Shown piece after piece: positions 9,020 through 18,453 of a DNA stretch of 64,000 nt. The DNA is from Achromobacter insolitus. GTDB taxonomy: Bacteria; Pseudomonadota; Gammaproteobacteria; Burkholderiales; Burkholderiaceae_B. Within the stretch, counting starts at the first letter, position 1. Each line of letters begins with the position of its first letter. The notes under the pieces were generated by a model. That model ran no database searches. It was not told the DNA's origin and saw nothing but the letters and a program-made list of their open reading frames with translations. Both the position numbers and the translations under genes were made by a program. The stretch lies in the NCBI RefSeq assembly GCF_002209555.1, contig NZ_NJIF01000002.1, positions 682,001 through 746,000 on the forward strand. The letters run 5' to 3'.

Positions 9020-9487
9020 TTACTGAGGCAGGAGCCTACCCAGCAGCGGCCTGCCATAAGGTGAACACAACGCCAGGAAGACCGCAAGGTTGACGGCGAC
9101 CGTGATCCAGAACACGGCGCGGAAGCCCGGCTTTATGGACTTGTGCCTCAGCCATTGCTGAGCGATCAATGCGCCCGGCCAGCCTCCGGCCAGTGCGAGC
9201 AGATGCAAGGTTCTTTCGGAAATCCTCCAGCGGTCCGCGCGGGCGGCGGCCTTGTCTGCGGCGTAGGCCGCAAAAGTCAGCGCGCTCAACACCAGATAGC
9301 ATGCGCCCACGACGATCGGCACCCTCCACAGGAAGGTCGCCAATGCGTAGACGACGATAAACGCGGGTGCCAGCCAGATTTGCCAGCCTGTACGCCGCTT
9401 AGCGCGATAAGCCGCAGGGTTCCTTGGCGGCTTTTGCCGTGCTGGAAGGCGAACAGACGCGGCGCGCGGCTTTCCGTTAAAGGTCAT
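9020..9487 (-). CDS. DUF1294 membrane protein
   Basis: 155 residues. A basic, proline-rich N-terminus (about 35 residues) precedes two helices, and then comes the family signature: YAADKAAARADRWRISERTLH, a glycine-rich turn LAGGWPGALIAQ, RHKS, and a last helix ending in the membrane. This is the DUF1294 pattern. In many relatives the domain follows a cold-shock domain; here that domain is missing and only a short basic tail is present. Function is unknown. It lies on the same strand as the HAD gene and is separated from it by 51 bp. Confidence 0.78.
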   Translation of the reverse strand: MTFNGKPRAASVRLPARQKPPRNPAAYRAKRRTGWQIWLAPAFIVVYALATFLWRVPIVVGACYLVLSALTFAAYAADKAAARADRWRISERTLHLLALAGGWPGALIAQQWLRHKSIKPGFRAVFWITVAVNLAVFLALCSPYGRPLLGRLLPQ

Positions 9488-9538
9488 CAGGCAAGACTCA
9501 GGCGCCAGGACGCATGCCGTGCACGGCCAAGCAGCGGT

Positions 9539-10165
9539 TCAATGTTGATCGACAAGACGCAAGACCTCGGTCAGCGTTTGCAGCGACCCATGGCCCTGCG
9601 TTGGCGTGCCACGCCGATCAAGGTGATAGCCATGCATGCCGAATTGCCGGGGCCCTTCCATGTCGGCATCCAGGGTGTCTCCGACCATCAGCACCTCTTC
9701 GGGCCGGCACGCCAGGCCGTCGCACAGGTAGCGATAGATCGCGGCCTGGGGTTTTACCGCGCCGGCCTCATACGACCAGGCGCAGAACTCCGGTTGTACG
9801 GGCAGTAGCTTCAATACCGGCGGCCCGTAGGGCGCGGCAAGGTTGGAACAGAGCGCCAGCTTTATTCCCCGGTCCTTCAACGCGGCCAAGGTGGGTGCCG
9901 CGTCAGGAAAGAGGGTGATCGAGTGGATTTCATCGTGCAGGTCGGCCTCCAGCGCGAGCAGGGCCTCCTCGCTGACCCTGCCGCCAAACAGGCTGGCCGC
10001 CTGCCTGAGATCAAGATCGTTGCTCATGGCCCTGGCGCCGTCGTCGCTTTGCCGCTCGCGACCCGCTTCCCCTAGCAGCCGGACCAGCTTCCGAAATGGG
10101 CGGGTAGGCCGCTCAATGCGGACCAGTGTTCCAAATACGTCGAATGCGACGGCCTTTATCGGCAT
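9539..10165 (-). CDS. HAD-superfamily hydrolase
   Basis: 208 residues with all four HAD motifs. Motif I is FDVFGTLV with the nucleophile Asp at about residue 9 and the general acid position replaced by Val, as in haloacid dehalogenase-like members. Motif II is LCSNLA (about 105-110), motif III the Lys in AVKPQ (about 136), and motif IV VGDTLDADMEG (about 158-168). A helical cap sits between motifs I and II. It probably acts on a small phosphorylated or halogenated metabolite. It is transcribed in the same direction as the HD gene upstream, with a gap of 77 bp. Confidence 0.82.
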   Translation of the reverse strand: MPIKAVAFDVFGTLVRIERPTRPFRKLVRLLGEAGRERQSDDGARAMSNDLDLRQAASLFGGRVSEEALLALEADLHDEIHSITLFPDAAPTLAALKDRGIKLALCSNLAAPYGPPVLKLLPVQPEFCAWSYEAGAVKPQAAIYRYLCDGLACRPEEVLMVGDTLDADMEGPRQFGMHGYHLDRRGTPTQGHGSLQTLTEVLRLVDQH

Positions 10166-10242
10166 CGGGCCTCCGGTTCGTCAGGACCACAACAGGCGTC
10201 TTGACTGCGATTTCAGTGGCTGAATTGTAGTCCGCCGCGTGC

Positions 10243-10719
10243 CTACTTCCCCTGAAAATGCCGGGATACCCATTCCTCGCAAACCGTCCATAGTTGCGGG
10301 GCGCCTCTGGCAATGACGGGTCCATAGCGGGCAAGCACCTGTTCAAGCGACACGCCGTTTTCTTTCCACGTCCCGCCGTCCGTGTACACGTTGATAAGCA
10401 GCGGCTGGAACCGGTCAAGCGCCTTGGCGAACTTCGCATCCTCGGTTTCGGCAGCCTCGAATTCCAGCCAGAGATCCAGGAATGCGGCGGCTTGCGGCTG
10501 CGGCAACAAGCCAAAAATCCGCCTCGCGGCCGCGGCTTCCTGTTCCGCCTGCATGTCGGCAGATGCGCCGCCATGTATCGGAAAATCGCCCACGTCGATT
10601 TCGACGATGTCATGCAACAACAGCATTTGCATGACCGCGTTTCGGAAGTTCGACACGCCGGATGGGGCAGATTTCAGGTCTGTCTGATGTGTCATCCGGA
10701 ACGGTGCCGCTAAATTCAC
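10243..10719 (-). pseudogene. HD-domain hydrolase, N-terminus missing
   Basis: The open frame matches the HD-domain (YfbR/5'-nucleotidase-like) family from the second metal motif onward: LLLHDIVEIDVGD, then the conserved KFAKALDRFQPLL and NGVSLEQVLARYGP. Family members have about 50-60 further residues at the N-terminus with the first metal ligand in a motif like ENSAEHSWH. Here that part is replaced by an unrelated short sequence starting at either GTG 10719 or ATG 10695, without the histidine. The fold would lack a metal ligand, so the gene is probably broken. The break lies beside the AT-richer segment that holds the fimbrial gene. Confidence 0.6.
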
Positions 10720-10797
10720 TTAAATCTTTTTGACACGCTGCTCTAGCTCAATCTGTAACGCTGTGGGTCGTGGGTGAATCTTTGGTAGAGCTTAGAA

Positions 10798-11751
10798 ATG
10801 AAGCGATTTGGTATGCACTTGATGATTCCAGCGGGAGTGGCGGTCTGCCTACTAGGCCTTTCGAGCACGGCTCAGGCGACAGTTTGTTACCTTGCGGATA
10901 GCCCTTTACTGGACTACAGCGGTCCGCGGACTCTTTCTGTACCACGCGATACGCCCGACGGTACGGTTCTCTACTCTGAGCGGATGTGGCTGCCTAAGGT
11001 GTCATTCGAATGCGGCATTGGGGCGATTTACGGGATACATCTTGCCCCGGGACGTGGAACGCAGCCTGCGAGGGGCTCTCTTTTCCCTACTGGGGCTTCC
11101 AATCTTGCGTTTCGGTGGAGATTCCCAAGCGGCACGCCCATGCCAGTTCCGTATCCCCTTGCGAATGCGATTTACTACACCATCGGTGGTGGTCTCACCA
11201 CCCTGGAAATCGTTAAAGTTTCGAGTCTTGAGTCTAGCTCGACTATCAAGGCGGGCGATTTGGGCGCCTTGAAGGGCGCAGGTGTACCTCTGGTAAGACT
11301 TGGGCTCAGCAATCCCATCCATGTTGTTCCCATTTCTTGCGAGTCGCCCGATGTTCGTGTGGCGATGGGCAATGACTATACGTCGTCGGATTTCGACGGC
11401 CCAGGCAGTAGAACCCAGCCGGTCTCTTTCAACCTCACATTGAACAACTGCCCGCCAGGCATTAGTAATGTGAGCTACAAGCTCAAGGCTGTGACGCCAG
11501 TGGTTGACGCTAGTCAGGGCATTGTTGCTTTGAATGACGGCTCCAGCGCTGTAGGCATTGCCCTGCAGATTCGAAATGGAGATGATGTTCCACTTGCTTT
11601 GGACACTGCGCATGCATTCAGCGCCTACGACAAGAATGGTGGCACCTTCCAGATTTCATTGAAGGCAAACTATTACCGGCTTTACAACGAACGCGTCTAC
11701 AAGGCAGGAACCGCGAACAGCGAAATCGCGTTCGTCATGAGCTACATGTAG
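10798..11751 (+). CDS. Fimbrial adhesin-like secreted protein
   Basis: 317 residues with a signal peptide (MKRFGMHLMIPAGVAVCLLG, cleavage near AQA-T). The chain has cysteine pairs in both halves. The C-terminal half looks like a pilin domain: PISCESPDVRVAMG, then FNLTLNNCPPGISNVSYKLKAV, GIALQIRNGDDVPLAL and a final strand ending AEIAFVMSYM-like (here SEIAFVMSYM). This matches two-domain tip adhesins of chaperone-usher fimbriae (FimD/FimH type). No chaperone, usher or major pilin gene is nearby, so it must be assembled by a distant system or be a leftover. Base composition is AT-richer than the chromosome. Confidence 0.68.
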   Translation: MKRFGMHLMIPAGVAVCLLGLSSTAQATVCYLADSPLLDYSGPRTLSVPRDTPDGTVLYSERMWLPKVSFECGIGAIYGIHLAPGRGTQPARGSLFPTGASNLAFRWRFPSGTPMPVPYPLANAIYYTIGGGLTTLEIVKVSSLESSSTIKAGDLGALKGAGVPLVRLGLSNPIHVVPISCESPDVRVAMGNDYTSSDFDGPGSRTQPVSFNLTLNNCPPGISNVSYKLKAVTPVVDASQGIVALNDGSSAVGIALQIRNGDDVPLALDTAHAFSAYDKNGGTFQISLKANYYRLYNERVYKAGTANSEIAFVMSYM

Positions 11752-11794
11752 GGCACTTTCTGAAGCAGAAAACTTGGTCGAGGTCAGAAACAGG

Positions 11795-11829
11795 AAAAAA
11801 GCCGTTGGCGGTAAGGTCAACGGCTTTTT
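11795..11829 (+). terminator. Intrinsic terminator after the fimbrial gene
   Basis: Stem GCCGTT (11801-11806) pairs with AACGGC (11819-11824), with A6 before and T5 after, so the paired arm can extend through A-U pairs. It works on either strand. It lies 50 bp after the fimbrial stop. Confidence 0.8.
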
Positions 11830-11835
11830 GAATTT

Positions 11836-11887
11836 TGGTGTGGGGCTGGAATCGAACCGGCACGCCTTGCGGCGGGGGATTTTGAGT
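11836..11887 (-). repeat. Partial tRNA-Leu copy: distal attachment site of the genomic island
   Basis: Positions 11848-11887 are identical over 40 bp to 25041-25080, the anticodon-to-T-arm part of the tRNA-Leu gene, and in the same orientation. The outer 12 bp up to a CCA complement (TGG at 11836-11838) are similar but not identical. There is no 5' half, so this is not a functional tRNA. This is the usual product of integrase-mediated insertion into the 3' part of a tRNA gene. Confidence 0.85.
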
Positions 11888-12255
11888 TGGCGATTTACAG
11901 TGTTTCTACAGGGAAATGGGGCGAATTCTAGCGTAGGTTGAAATAGGTAAAACCAGTTTAAAATCAGTAGGTTAGAGTATTTTGCCTGAATTGGTGAAAA
12001 CTGGTCGCTGTACCTGTATCGTACCGAAATTTCAGTTCAGTACTGAAGAGGAATTGTCAGGGCTGCACGACCGTTACCGACTCGTTGCAGTCCATTGGCC
12101 ATGAAATACGAAATAGCGCTCTCAGCTATGTCGCGACCATTCAAATCTTCAAAGTCTCCAATCAACCGATTTGACTGTCTCTGCGAATTTTAATGGTTGA
12201 GCAGTCATCTGTTGTGCAGCCATAGTGCACCGACTTCTAGGCAAGCACCTCGTGA
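11888..12255. other. Left end of the island, no clear gene
   Basis: 368 bp of AT-rich sequence between the attachment site and the first island gene. It contains a perfect 12-bp palindrome, TTCAGTACTGAA, at 12036-12047, and a short minus-strand frame described separately. No promoter or RNA could be identified. Confidence 0.45.
12037..12165 (-). pseudogene. Possible gene remnant or very small protein
   Basis: A minus-strand frame of 42 codons from a TTG at 12165, containing DFEDLNGRDIAESAISYF and ending TIPLQY. Its residue composition is protein-like, but a stop lies 12 codons upstream of the TTG and there is no good ribosome-binding site. It may be the end of a decayed gene. No family is recognised. 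Confidence 0.22.
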
Positions 12256-14406
12256 TTAATTCAAGCAGCACTTCTTGTACTTTCGACCGCTACCGCACGG
12301 GCATGGATCATTCCGGCCAAGTTTCGTGCGGTTGACCTGTCTAGAAAGCAGGGGAAGAGCATCGCGTACTTTTGATGCCGGTTTCATGTCAGCGATCAGC
12401 TGCTCCATTTCTTCAGAAGCTTCCCATGGACTGTCCAAAGTTACGCCAAACTGGACTTGCCCAGTCGGGTCCACTGAGATTCCAAACCACTGTGCTGCGC
12501 GCTGCTGGTACTTCCGCTTGGCACAGTGCGTCTCCAACACAGCAACGGCTTCTGGAGATAGCGTTGGATTGCAATGGAAGCAGACTCCGCAAGGTGGGTT
12601 GCTAGATGCGAGCGTAACGTCGTGCCGCTTGCCGTCGATTCGCGCTTGCTTCGTGATTATTTCGAGTACGCGATGGACGTTCCTGCATGTATGTTCGTCC
12701 ATGGAAAGCAGGTGAAATCCAAGCTCTAGAGTCGCTGGGTCTGCCCTAGCTTCGATTTGTTGGATGAGCTGTTCATAACGAGTGCCGCGCATCTTCGTGA
12801 GAATGCCCTCGGGGGTGTCATCGCCAGGCAGATTGTCCCTTCGAACCAGCATAGCTGTGTCTAGGTCCTGGGCGATAGAATCCTCAAGCATGACGAGATC
12901 GTGCTTGTCATCCAGCCAGAGATTCTGCTTAAGGTGATAGCCAAGCACGGTCAGCTCGTGGCCGCTCATCAGCTTGTCAGAGACGGCAACGCGCAATTTC
13001 ACATAGCCGAGCAATCGCAAAGGTGTTGCCAGAATCTCCGTCATCGTGTCGAGAAGAAACACATCCATCACGAACGGAGGGCGGATGGCACTGGTGGTCT
13101 GATACTTTAGCGACTGGCTAACCTGAAAGGCCAGCGCTGGATAATGTTCCGACACGAGGCTAAACAGGAATACCTCTTTTATGTTCGGTGGAAGCTCGAC
13201 TTCATTTCTGTTGTCATCCAAAAGCCGGCATCCGCCGGCAAGCAACTCGTTCGCGCATAGCCAACCTTGGTTATACGAATCTTGGATGGCAGCAGCGAAG
13301 TCGGCTTTTAGTTGGTTATCATTCCCCTTGCGCGCAGCGATGGTGAGCTTCTTTGCCTTCGCCTGCAAGATGATAAGCCGGTCTCCATATATAACCAAAA
13401 CGTCCACTTCACCCACAATGTCCTTGCCACGATGCAGGTTCACATTCGTGTGGACATGCTCACGACCGAAAACCTTAACCAAGCGGCGTGCAGCGAACTG
13501 TTCGGTAAAGGCGCCGCGATGCTTGGCGGCTGTGGGACGGTAAGCCTTGTCGCTCCACATCCAAAAGAAGGGAGATTCGTATAGCGCTTCATAAATGGCG
13601 TAGTGCGAGAAGAGAAGCACAGTTCCACGGTCGGTTGGTAGCAGCGGCCGCGCAGCTACCTCGTTGAAGTCGCCGACCTCCTTGAACCCAGAGTTATCGC
13701 CCGCAAAGAGGAACGCGCTGAAGAAGGCTTCCACTATATCTTTATCAACGCCACTATGAAACGCCACCTCATCCAGCGAGAACTCGAATGCAGGCAACCA
13801 AGTCACGGGAGGAGCGCTCGCCGCTCGGGCGTCTGCGAGTAGTTGCGTCCCCTTCTTGTCCATCAAGGCACACATAGCCCTCGCGATAGTCCTCGCTTGG
13901 CCGGATGCAAAACCCTTGTTTTTGAGCATCCATGCGTCATCGGCTCCGTACCTCTCAGGCACAAGGTCCCTGTACTGGAAGGCATAAGCTGACTCGGTGC
14001 CATAAAAAATGGGTTCCCGCATCCCTGGGCCGTGCCATGGATTTGGCGGTTCGGCACCCGTCTTGAGCGCCTCGACCATAGATGCAAACATCGGGTGGGA
14101 CATCGAGTTATGCAGTTCCTGCAAAAGAGCATCGGTGCGCGTGACGTAGCCCTCAATCACATCAGTTGTCTGTAGAGACAGGTCCAACGGCCCTTTTACC
14201 ATCAGGCCAATTAGTGTCGTCAGCTCCGTCCGTATGAGGCGCTCTCTACTGAATAATCGGTCCATGTCGGACGGCGCCAGCTTGCCTTGGACATAGATGA
14301 TGTTGTCCCGATGACAGATTTTTGCGAGTGCATGAGCATATCCCGGAGATCCAACTAACTTAGTCAGATCTTCAAGGATTCGGAGCTCTTCTCGTGGTTT
14401 GTCCAT
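12256..14406 (-). CDS. Large protein with PD-(D/E)xK-like nuclease segment and C-terminal SEC-C zinc motif
   Basis: 716 residues. The middle (about 290-350) has FTEQFAARRLVKVFG and then GEVDVLVIYGDRLIILQAKAKK. This E-x-D-(x)n-QAK pattern is that of NERD/Mrr-like restriction-fold nucleases (acidic metal ligands, then Gln/Glu-x-Lys on the next strand). The last 20 residues are a SEC-C motif, GRNDPCPCGSGRKYKKCC, a zinc knuckle found on SecA and on many nuclease or defence proteins. A second cysteine pair (CGVCFHC) lies about residue 610. The N-terminal 280 residues are helical and unrecognised. It sits 152 bp downstream of the ABC-3C operon on the same strand, so it may be part of the same defence module. 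Function is inferred. Confidence 0.72.
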   Translation of the reverse strand: MDKPREELRILEDLTKLVGSPGYAHALAKICHRDNIIYVQGKLAPSDMDRLFSRERLIRTELTTLIGLMVKGPLDLSLQTTDVIEGYVTRTDALLQELHNSMSHPMFASMVEALKTGAEPPNPWHGPGMREPIFYGTESAYAFQYRDLVPERYGADDAWMLKNKGFASGQARTIARAMCALMDKKGTQLLADARAASAPPVTWLPAFEFSLDEVAFHSGVDKDIVEAFFSAFLFAGDNSGFKEVGDFNEVAARPLLPTDRGTVLLFSHYAIYEALYESPFFWMWSDKAYRPTAAKHRGAFTEQFAARRLVKVFGREHVHTNVNLHRGKDIVGEVDVLVIYGDRLIILQAKAKKLTIAARKGNDNQLKADFAAAIQDSYNQGWLCANELLAGGCRLLDDNRNEVELPPNIKEVFLFSLVSEHYPALAFQVSQSLKYQTTSAIRPPFVMDVFLLDTMTEILATPLRLLGYVKLRVAVSDKLMSGHELTVLGYHLKQNLWLDDKHDLVMLEDSIAQDLDTAMLVRRDNLPGDDTPEGILTKMRGTRYEQLIQQIEARADPATLELGFHLLSMDEHTCRNVHRVLEIITKQARIDGKRHDVTLASSNPPCGVCFHCNPTLSPEAVAVLETHCAKRKYQQRAAQWFGISVDPTGQVQFGVTLDSPWEASEEMEQLIADMKPASKVRDALPLLSRQVNRTKLGRNDPCPCGSGRKYKKCCLN

Positions 14407-14558
14407 GGCTTCTCCTATCTTGTTCTCAACTCTCGTTGGCCAATCACGAATGTCGCCCGTGCGCTGCCTCTGATGCTCCCAACCTAAAGTGGCAATTCAG
14501 CCCACCAAGACGCGATGACTGTGTTCTTTTCGCGGCAAATGCAGCCACGTACCTGCCC

Positions 14559-16580
14559 CTAAGCTCGGCGCCGTTTCCATTCGCGAGGAATCAGCCCCTT
14601 CCCCGAAGCGCGAGTCCAGCGCTCCCTAGTTGCTGCAACATAGCGGGGGTCAAGGGGAAAGTAAGCATGTTCAAGCAAAAGTACCTGGAGACCGTTCTGT
14701 ATCTGCACCTCCTCGAACAAGAAATCGATGTGCTGACGCATGGCTTCGTAGTCTTCATCGCCAGCCTTCACAGATATCTCGTCTGGTCGCTCCTCATCTG
14801 TGTCGCTATTCAGTTCATCCGCTTCGTCGTCATCCAGTTCTTCGGTGTCGCGAGTCTGATTTGGGAAGTATGGGCGGCTGAGCTGATCCAGCACTATCAC
14901 ACCGGGAACTGGTCTATGTGCTTTCTCAAAATATCTCTGCATGCCAAAGGCCAGCGCTACATGAACGGCAAGCCAATTCTGGTCAGATCCGAGGTCCGCC
15001 ATTGCAAGAACTGCTCCCTCCGGTCCAGCTTCAATGATGTTTACCTGCGGCTCGCGAGCCGAAAAAAGGAGTTCAGCATCGACGCAAGGCTCAACCTTGG
15101 GCAGTTTCGAGAACGCTTCGGACGCATATCTGGACACCACCTCCTCCGCACGCCTCATCCGTATCCGGCGGTTATCTGCATCCACCAATGCTTCCAGTTT
15201 TGCAATCTCCTCCTTCTGCTGACTCAAATCTTTTGCAGTGCGAAGGAGATGATCGTCAACCGTTTCGAGGAAGTACGAAGCCTTACCTTGGAAGAATGAC
15301 CGCACCTGAGCCAGATCAGCGAACTGCTTCGCCTGTGCGAGTTGGCTTAGAACGGAAGTAACACTGGCGTCCAGTTCGCGCAGGCGATTACTCAGTTCCT
15401 CAATACGTTTGGTCAGCGATTCGGCAGCCTCACTGATCTGCGGTCGCAAACGTCCAACCGCGCTTGACTCGGCCCGAATCGTTTCTAATGATCGCTTAAT
15501 GGCTGCGGCTACGTTGGTGCCGGCTGCAGTATTGGATTCACATATAGGGCATGTATGGGGAATATCCAGCAATTTCAGATGCTCTGCTATCAGCAACTTC
15601 TGCTCTTGACTTGTCACTGCTGCCTCGTAGTCTTTGGACTCCTGCTCCGTCAAGAGTAGAGCCCTCAGCTTACGTTTGGCCTGGTTTAACTCTCTGATGG
15701 TGGACCGACGTTGCTCCTGAAGATCATCGAGTTGCTCAGAGCCGGGGTATCGCGTTGCAACCTCATTCGACCCTGCAGACCGTCGTAGCATTTCAATCAA
15801 CGTTGCTTCATCAGCCGGATCGGGCACGCTTTCAAGTAAACCGAGTCGCTCAGCCTCCTGGAGAAGAATTCGGGCTCTTTGCTTGACAAGACTGTTCTTG
15901 GCGACTCGAGCATTCTCGCGCGCGATATCTAACTCCAAAGCCCTGCGTGCTTGTCGAAGCCGCCTTTCTGCTGCGGCGGTTTCACTCGTTACCACTCCCA
16001 AAAAATACGGCATAGTCGCGATGATGAGCGGTGCTTTACGAGCGTCATCGAGTCCGTGCATCAGTACTGTTTCGCTATCGATCACTTCTTTAGTCACGAA
16101 GACGTAAGGGGTGAACTGGCGGATTGAAGGCCGGTCTGGGGAGTCTCGTCCGGGTTCTTCAGTTTCATTCACCGAGATTGATTCAATACCGAATGCAGCA
16201 CCCAACCGCGCCTTGCCGGAGGCCACATTACCGCGGCCTTCGAATTCTTCCACCGAGCGGGGAATTTTCAGATTCCGGCCTGTAGTCACGTACATGTAGG
16301 AATTCGGTGCTTTGCCGACCAGTGGAACTTGACGACATGAAATCATCTCGTCTTGTCCGCGCACCCACTTGACACCGACTGCCACACAGCGACGTCTCAC
16401 GTAAACGGGTAACTGACACTTGGACGAGCCAAGACAGTAGTCCAATGCCTTGATGACCGCAGACTTCCCCGTGCCAGAAGCGCCTGTAATGACGTTCACG
16501 CGTTCCGCTTTTAGCTCGATCATGCGGAACGCGTCTTCCTCTCCAATGAAGAAGATGTTCGCGATGTTCCATCGCTTCAT
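14559..16580 (-). CDS. ABC-three-component system ATPase, SMC/Rad50-like (DUF3732 type)
   Basis: 673 residues. Walker A is GASGTGKS (33-40). Long coiled-coil arms (about 200-335 and 365-480) flank a zinc-hook-like CPIC at 344-347, as in Rad50. A signature-like segment [16 protein letters not shown] (530-545) precedes Walker [14 protein letters not shown] (562-573). An acidic insert (about 579-602) follows and then LLLEHAYF, the switch-like strand. This is the organisation of the DUF3732 ATPases assigned computationally to ABC-3C conflict systems. Its start overlaps the middle-component gene by 4 bp, so the operon is translationally coupled. It probably senses or clamps nucleic acid and licenses the effector protein; that role is inference. 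Confidence 0.82.
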   Translation of the reverse strand: MKRWNIANIFFIGEEDAFRMIELKAERVNVITGASGTGKSAVIKALDYCLGSSKCQLPVYVRRRCVAVGVKWVRGQDEMISCRQVPLVGKAPNSYMYVTTGRNLKIPRSVEEFEGRGNVASGKARLGAAFGIESISVNETEEPGRDSPDRPSIRQFTPYVFVTKEVIDSETVLMHGLDDARKAPLIIATMPYFLGVVTSETAAAERRLRQARRALELDIARENARVAKNSLVKQRARILLQEAERLGLLESVPDPADEATLIEMLRRSAGSNEVATRYPGSEQLDDLQEQRRSTIRELNQAKRKLRALLLTEQESKDYEAAVTSQEQKLLIAEHLKLLDIPHTCPICESNTAAGTNVAAAIKRSLETIRAESSAVGRLRPQISEAAESLTKRIEELSNRLRELDASVTSVLSQLAQAKQFADLAQVRSFFQGKASYFLETVDDHLLRTAKDLSQQKEEIAKLEALVDADNRRIRMRRAEEVVSRYASEAFSKLPKVEPCVDAELLFSAREPQVNIIEAGPEGAVLAMADLGSDQNWLAVHVALAFGMQRYFEKAHRPVPGVIVLDQLSRPYFPNQTRDTEELDDDEADELNSDTDEERPDEISVKAGDEDYEAMRQHIDFLFEEVQIQNGLQVLLLEHAYFPLDPRYVAATRERWTRASGKGLIPREWKRRRA

Positions 16581-17059
16581 ACCGAAACTCCAAATGCTTC
16601 AAAAACCGCTCTCGGAGAGCCCATTGCCGCCATCCAAATGCCAAGTAGTCGAGCTCGCTTCAATGCGCCCGCCGCGATCCCACCTGATACGGCCGTAGGC
16701 ATGCTCTCCAGTAGTGACTCTAAGTCGCCATTGCTCGTGAGTCTTAGCTTCCCAGCAATGCAGCCGAAGCGGATCGCATTAGTCGTTATCTCAAGCGTCA
16801 GGTTGACCTTTTTGGAAATATCTACCGTCACCTCTGGATGTCGACTCAGCCAAACTGAAAGCCCAGTATCTTTATTGCAGCCCACGAAGGTGGTCGCAAA
16901 TTCCTCCGATATTGCAATTGGTACGATTAGGTAAACCAATGCACTCGTTGGATATTGTCCTGCAAGCTGTGCCTCTTGATAAGCGGAGCAGAATCGCGAG
17001 AAAACGGCGCAGCAGAACGCCGGATTGGTCTCCGCGAAGATGTCGCGTGCTTTGATCAC
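16577..17059 (-). CDS. ABC-three-component system middle component
   Basis: 160 residues, alpha-helical, no catalytic motif. It begins [20 protein letters not shown] and has the conserved pattern [14 protein letters not shown], a short mixed segment, and a C-terminal [15 protein letters not shown]. Small proteins of this type always sit between the effector and ATPase genes of ABC-3C systems and are thought to be an adaptor between them. Here the gene overlaps both neighbours by 4 bp (ATGA on each side), which fixes the start at 17059 and strongly supports a three-protein complex made in fixed ratio. Confidence 0.78.
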   Translation of the reverse strand: MIKARDIFAETNPAFCCAVFSRFCSAYQEAQLAGQYPTSALVYLIVPIAISEEFATTFVGCNKDTGLSVWLSRHPEVTVDISKKVNLTLEITTNAIRFGCIAGKLRLTSNGDLESLLESMPTAVSGGIAAGALKRARLLGIWMAAMGSPRAVFEAFGVSV

Positions 17060-18282
17060 GGCTTCTCCAACAACAGGTCTCTAAAGTCAGGGTGCCAGCC
17101 GACACTCAGCTCTACTGCCAGCACCTGATAGCAGCCACGTACGTAATAGCTGGCATTCCAGTTTGGTGCGAAGGGCGACACGTGCCTGTGAGCCTGTTCG
17201 AAAGACCATCTGAAGATTCCAAGACCGGCGCTGCACTTGTCGTCTGCCGAAGAGGCTGCGTGCTGCTCTACCGCTATACCATGCTTATATGCCCACTCTT
17301 CAATCAACATTTGATCGTATTGATCGATGCGAACCGCCATATCGACCCGTTCACTCATCCACTTGTGTCGCTGCGACCTGGCCCTCCACTCCTCGCGCTC
17401 CGCAGCTTGAATTTCCGTTTTGGTACACCTGACAAGCTGAAGCTGCCTAGCGATCATAGACGGTGGTGTATGGCCTTCAGGCATCGCTTTGAACTCAAAG
17501 TCAGCTAGGATTTCGTCTCGCTCAAGTTGGCCCGCGATTTCGATTATTTGCTGTTGAACCTCTAGCATCGATATCACTCTCACTCGCTTTCCACAGAACG
17601 AGTGAACAACTTGAAGGTCCCACCATTCCATCAGCCGTTGTGTAATCGCATTCCTACGACTGGGCGGAAAATTGCTCAGCCTTTTAGCGATTTCTTCCGA
17701 GATATTCTCTATGTTGGTGGCGCTTGGCAGAATCGTGATTCTGGAAAGCAGATTCCTTCGCGCATTGCTTTGGAGGTTCAAGAATGCTGCGCAGCACAGC
17801 ACACGTTGAGCGTGGGGAAACGGACTTTTGCCAACGATTTTGGCTGCATCGTGTTCGTCCACGACGCGCTGCGCCTCAATTTCTAGAAGCCCAAGAAGCT
17901 CGTCCCGAGGAGTACTCAGATCACGAAGTGGTTCAAGCGGGCTGCCTATGGGAAGCGGCGCCACCGTCACCAGCTGAAATTGCGTTTCGTTGAGGCTTAG
18001 TTTTGGGAGTACGTCTATCCAGGCTTTCAGCGTTTTCCACAGTGCAACCGAGCTGATGGTCACCGGAGGCGGCGCGGTGCTCAGAGAGTGCTTGAGTTGA
18101 GCCAGCAACGACTGGCCATTCGCGAGAATCTCGATGTCATCCAGACGCTCGAGACAAATGGCAGCATCATCATCAGGCGCACTGACGATACGCAGGAGAC
18201 CGTAAAGCGACTGGTAGTAAAACCCCATCGCCGCGTCGGCTGCAGAGTGGCTGCCATCCAGACCGTTTTCCGAAGAACCCAA
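17056..18282 (-). CDS. ABC-three-component system effector, nuclease-like N-terminal domain
   Basis: 408 residues from the proposed TTG start. The N-terminal part reads AADAAMGFYYQSLYGLL, then ERLDDIEILANGQSLLAQLKHSLS. This E-x-LDD-x-E ... QLKH pattern is the restriction-endonuclease-like (DUF4297-related) signature seen in ABC-3C effector proteins. The C-terminal half (about 180-408) is the helical family domain, with WWDLQVVHSF and a late segment around GIFRWSFEQAHRHVSPFAPNWNA-like residues. The frame stays open to a GTG at 18351, but TTG at 18282 has an excellent AAGGAAGGAG site just upstream, so it is preferred. First gene of the coupled operon; the promoter should lie in 18283-18453. Confidence 0.75.
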   Translation of the reverse strand: MGSSENGLDGSHSAADAAMGFYYQSLYGLLRIVSAPDDDAAICLERLDDIEILANGQSLLAQLKHSLSTAPPPVTISSVALWKTLKAWIDVLPKLSLNETQFQLVTVAPLPIGSPLEPLRDLSTPRDELLGLLEIEAQRVVDEHDAAKIVGKSPFPHAQRVLCCAAFLNLQSNARRNLLSRITILPSATNIENISEEIAKRLSNFPPSRRNAITQRLMEWWDLQVVHSFCGKRVRVISMLEVQQQIIEIAGQLERDEILADFEFKAMPEGHTPPSMIARQLQLVRCTKTEIQAAEREEWRARSQRHKWMSERVDMAVRIDQYDQMLIEEWAYKHGIAVEQHAASSADDKCSAGLGIFRWSFEQAHRHVSPFAPNWNASYYVRGCYQVLAVELSVGWHPDFRDLLLEKP

Positions 18283-18453
18283 ACCGTCTCCTTCCTTTGA
18301 CGCGTGACGATATCCGCTCCAAGCCGAAATCAGCCAGTTCAAAACAGACACGCCTGCATCTATACCGTCATATTGAACTTACTCAATTGCGCATGTATTG
18401 CAAATCCCGGCGACAGCCTATCCTGACTAGTCCCCAAATCCAAAATTTCTTCG

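Noticed and set aside
14394-15299. 301-codon plus-strand frame
   Set aside because: Lies antisense to the ABC-3C ATPase, with no recognisable motif; the minus-strand gene has clear ATPase motifs.
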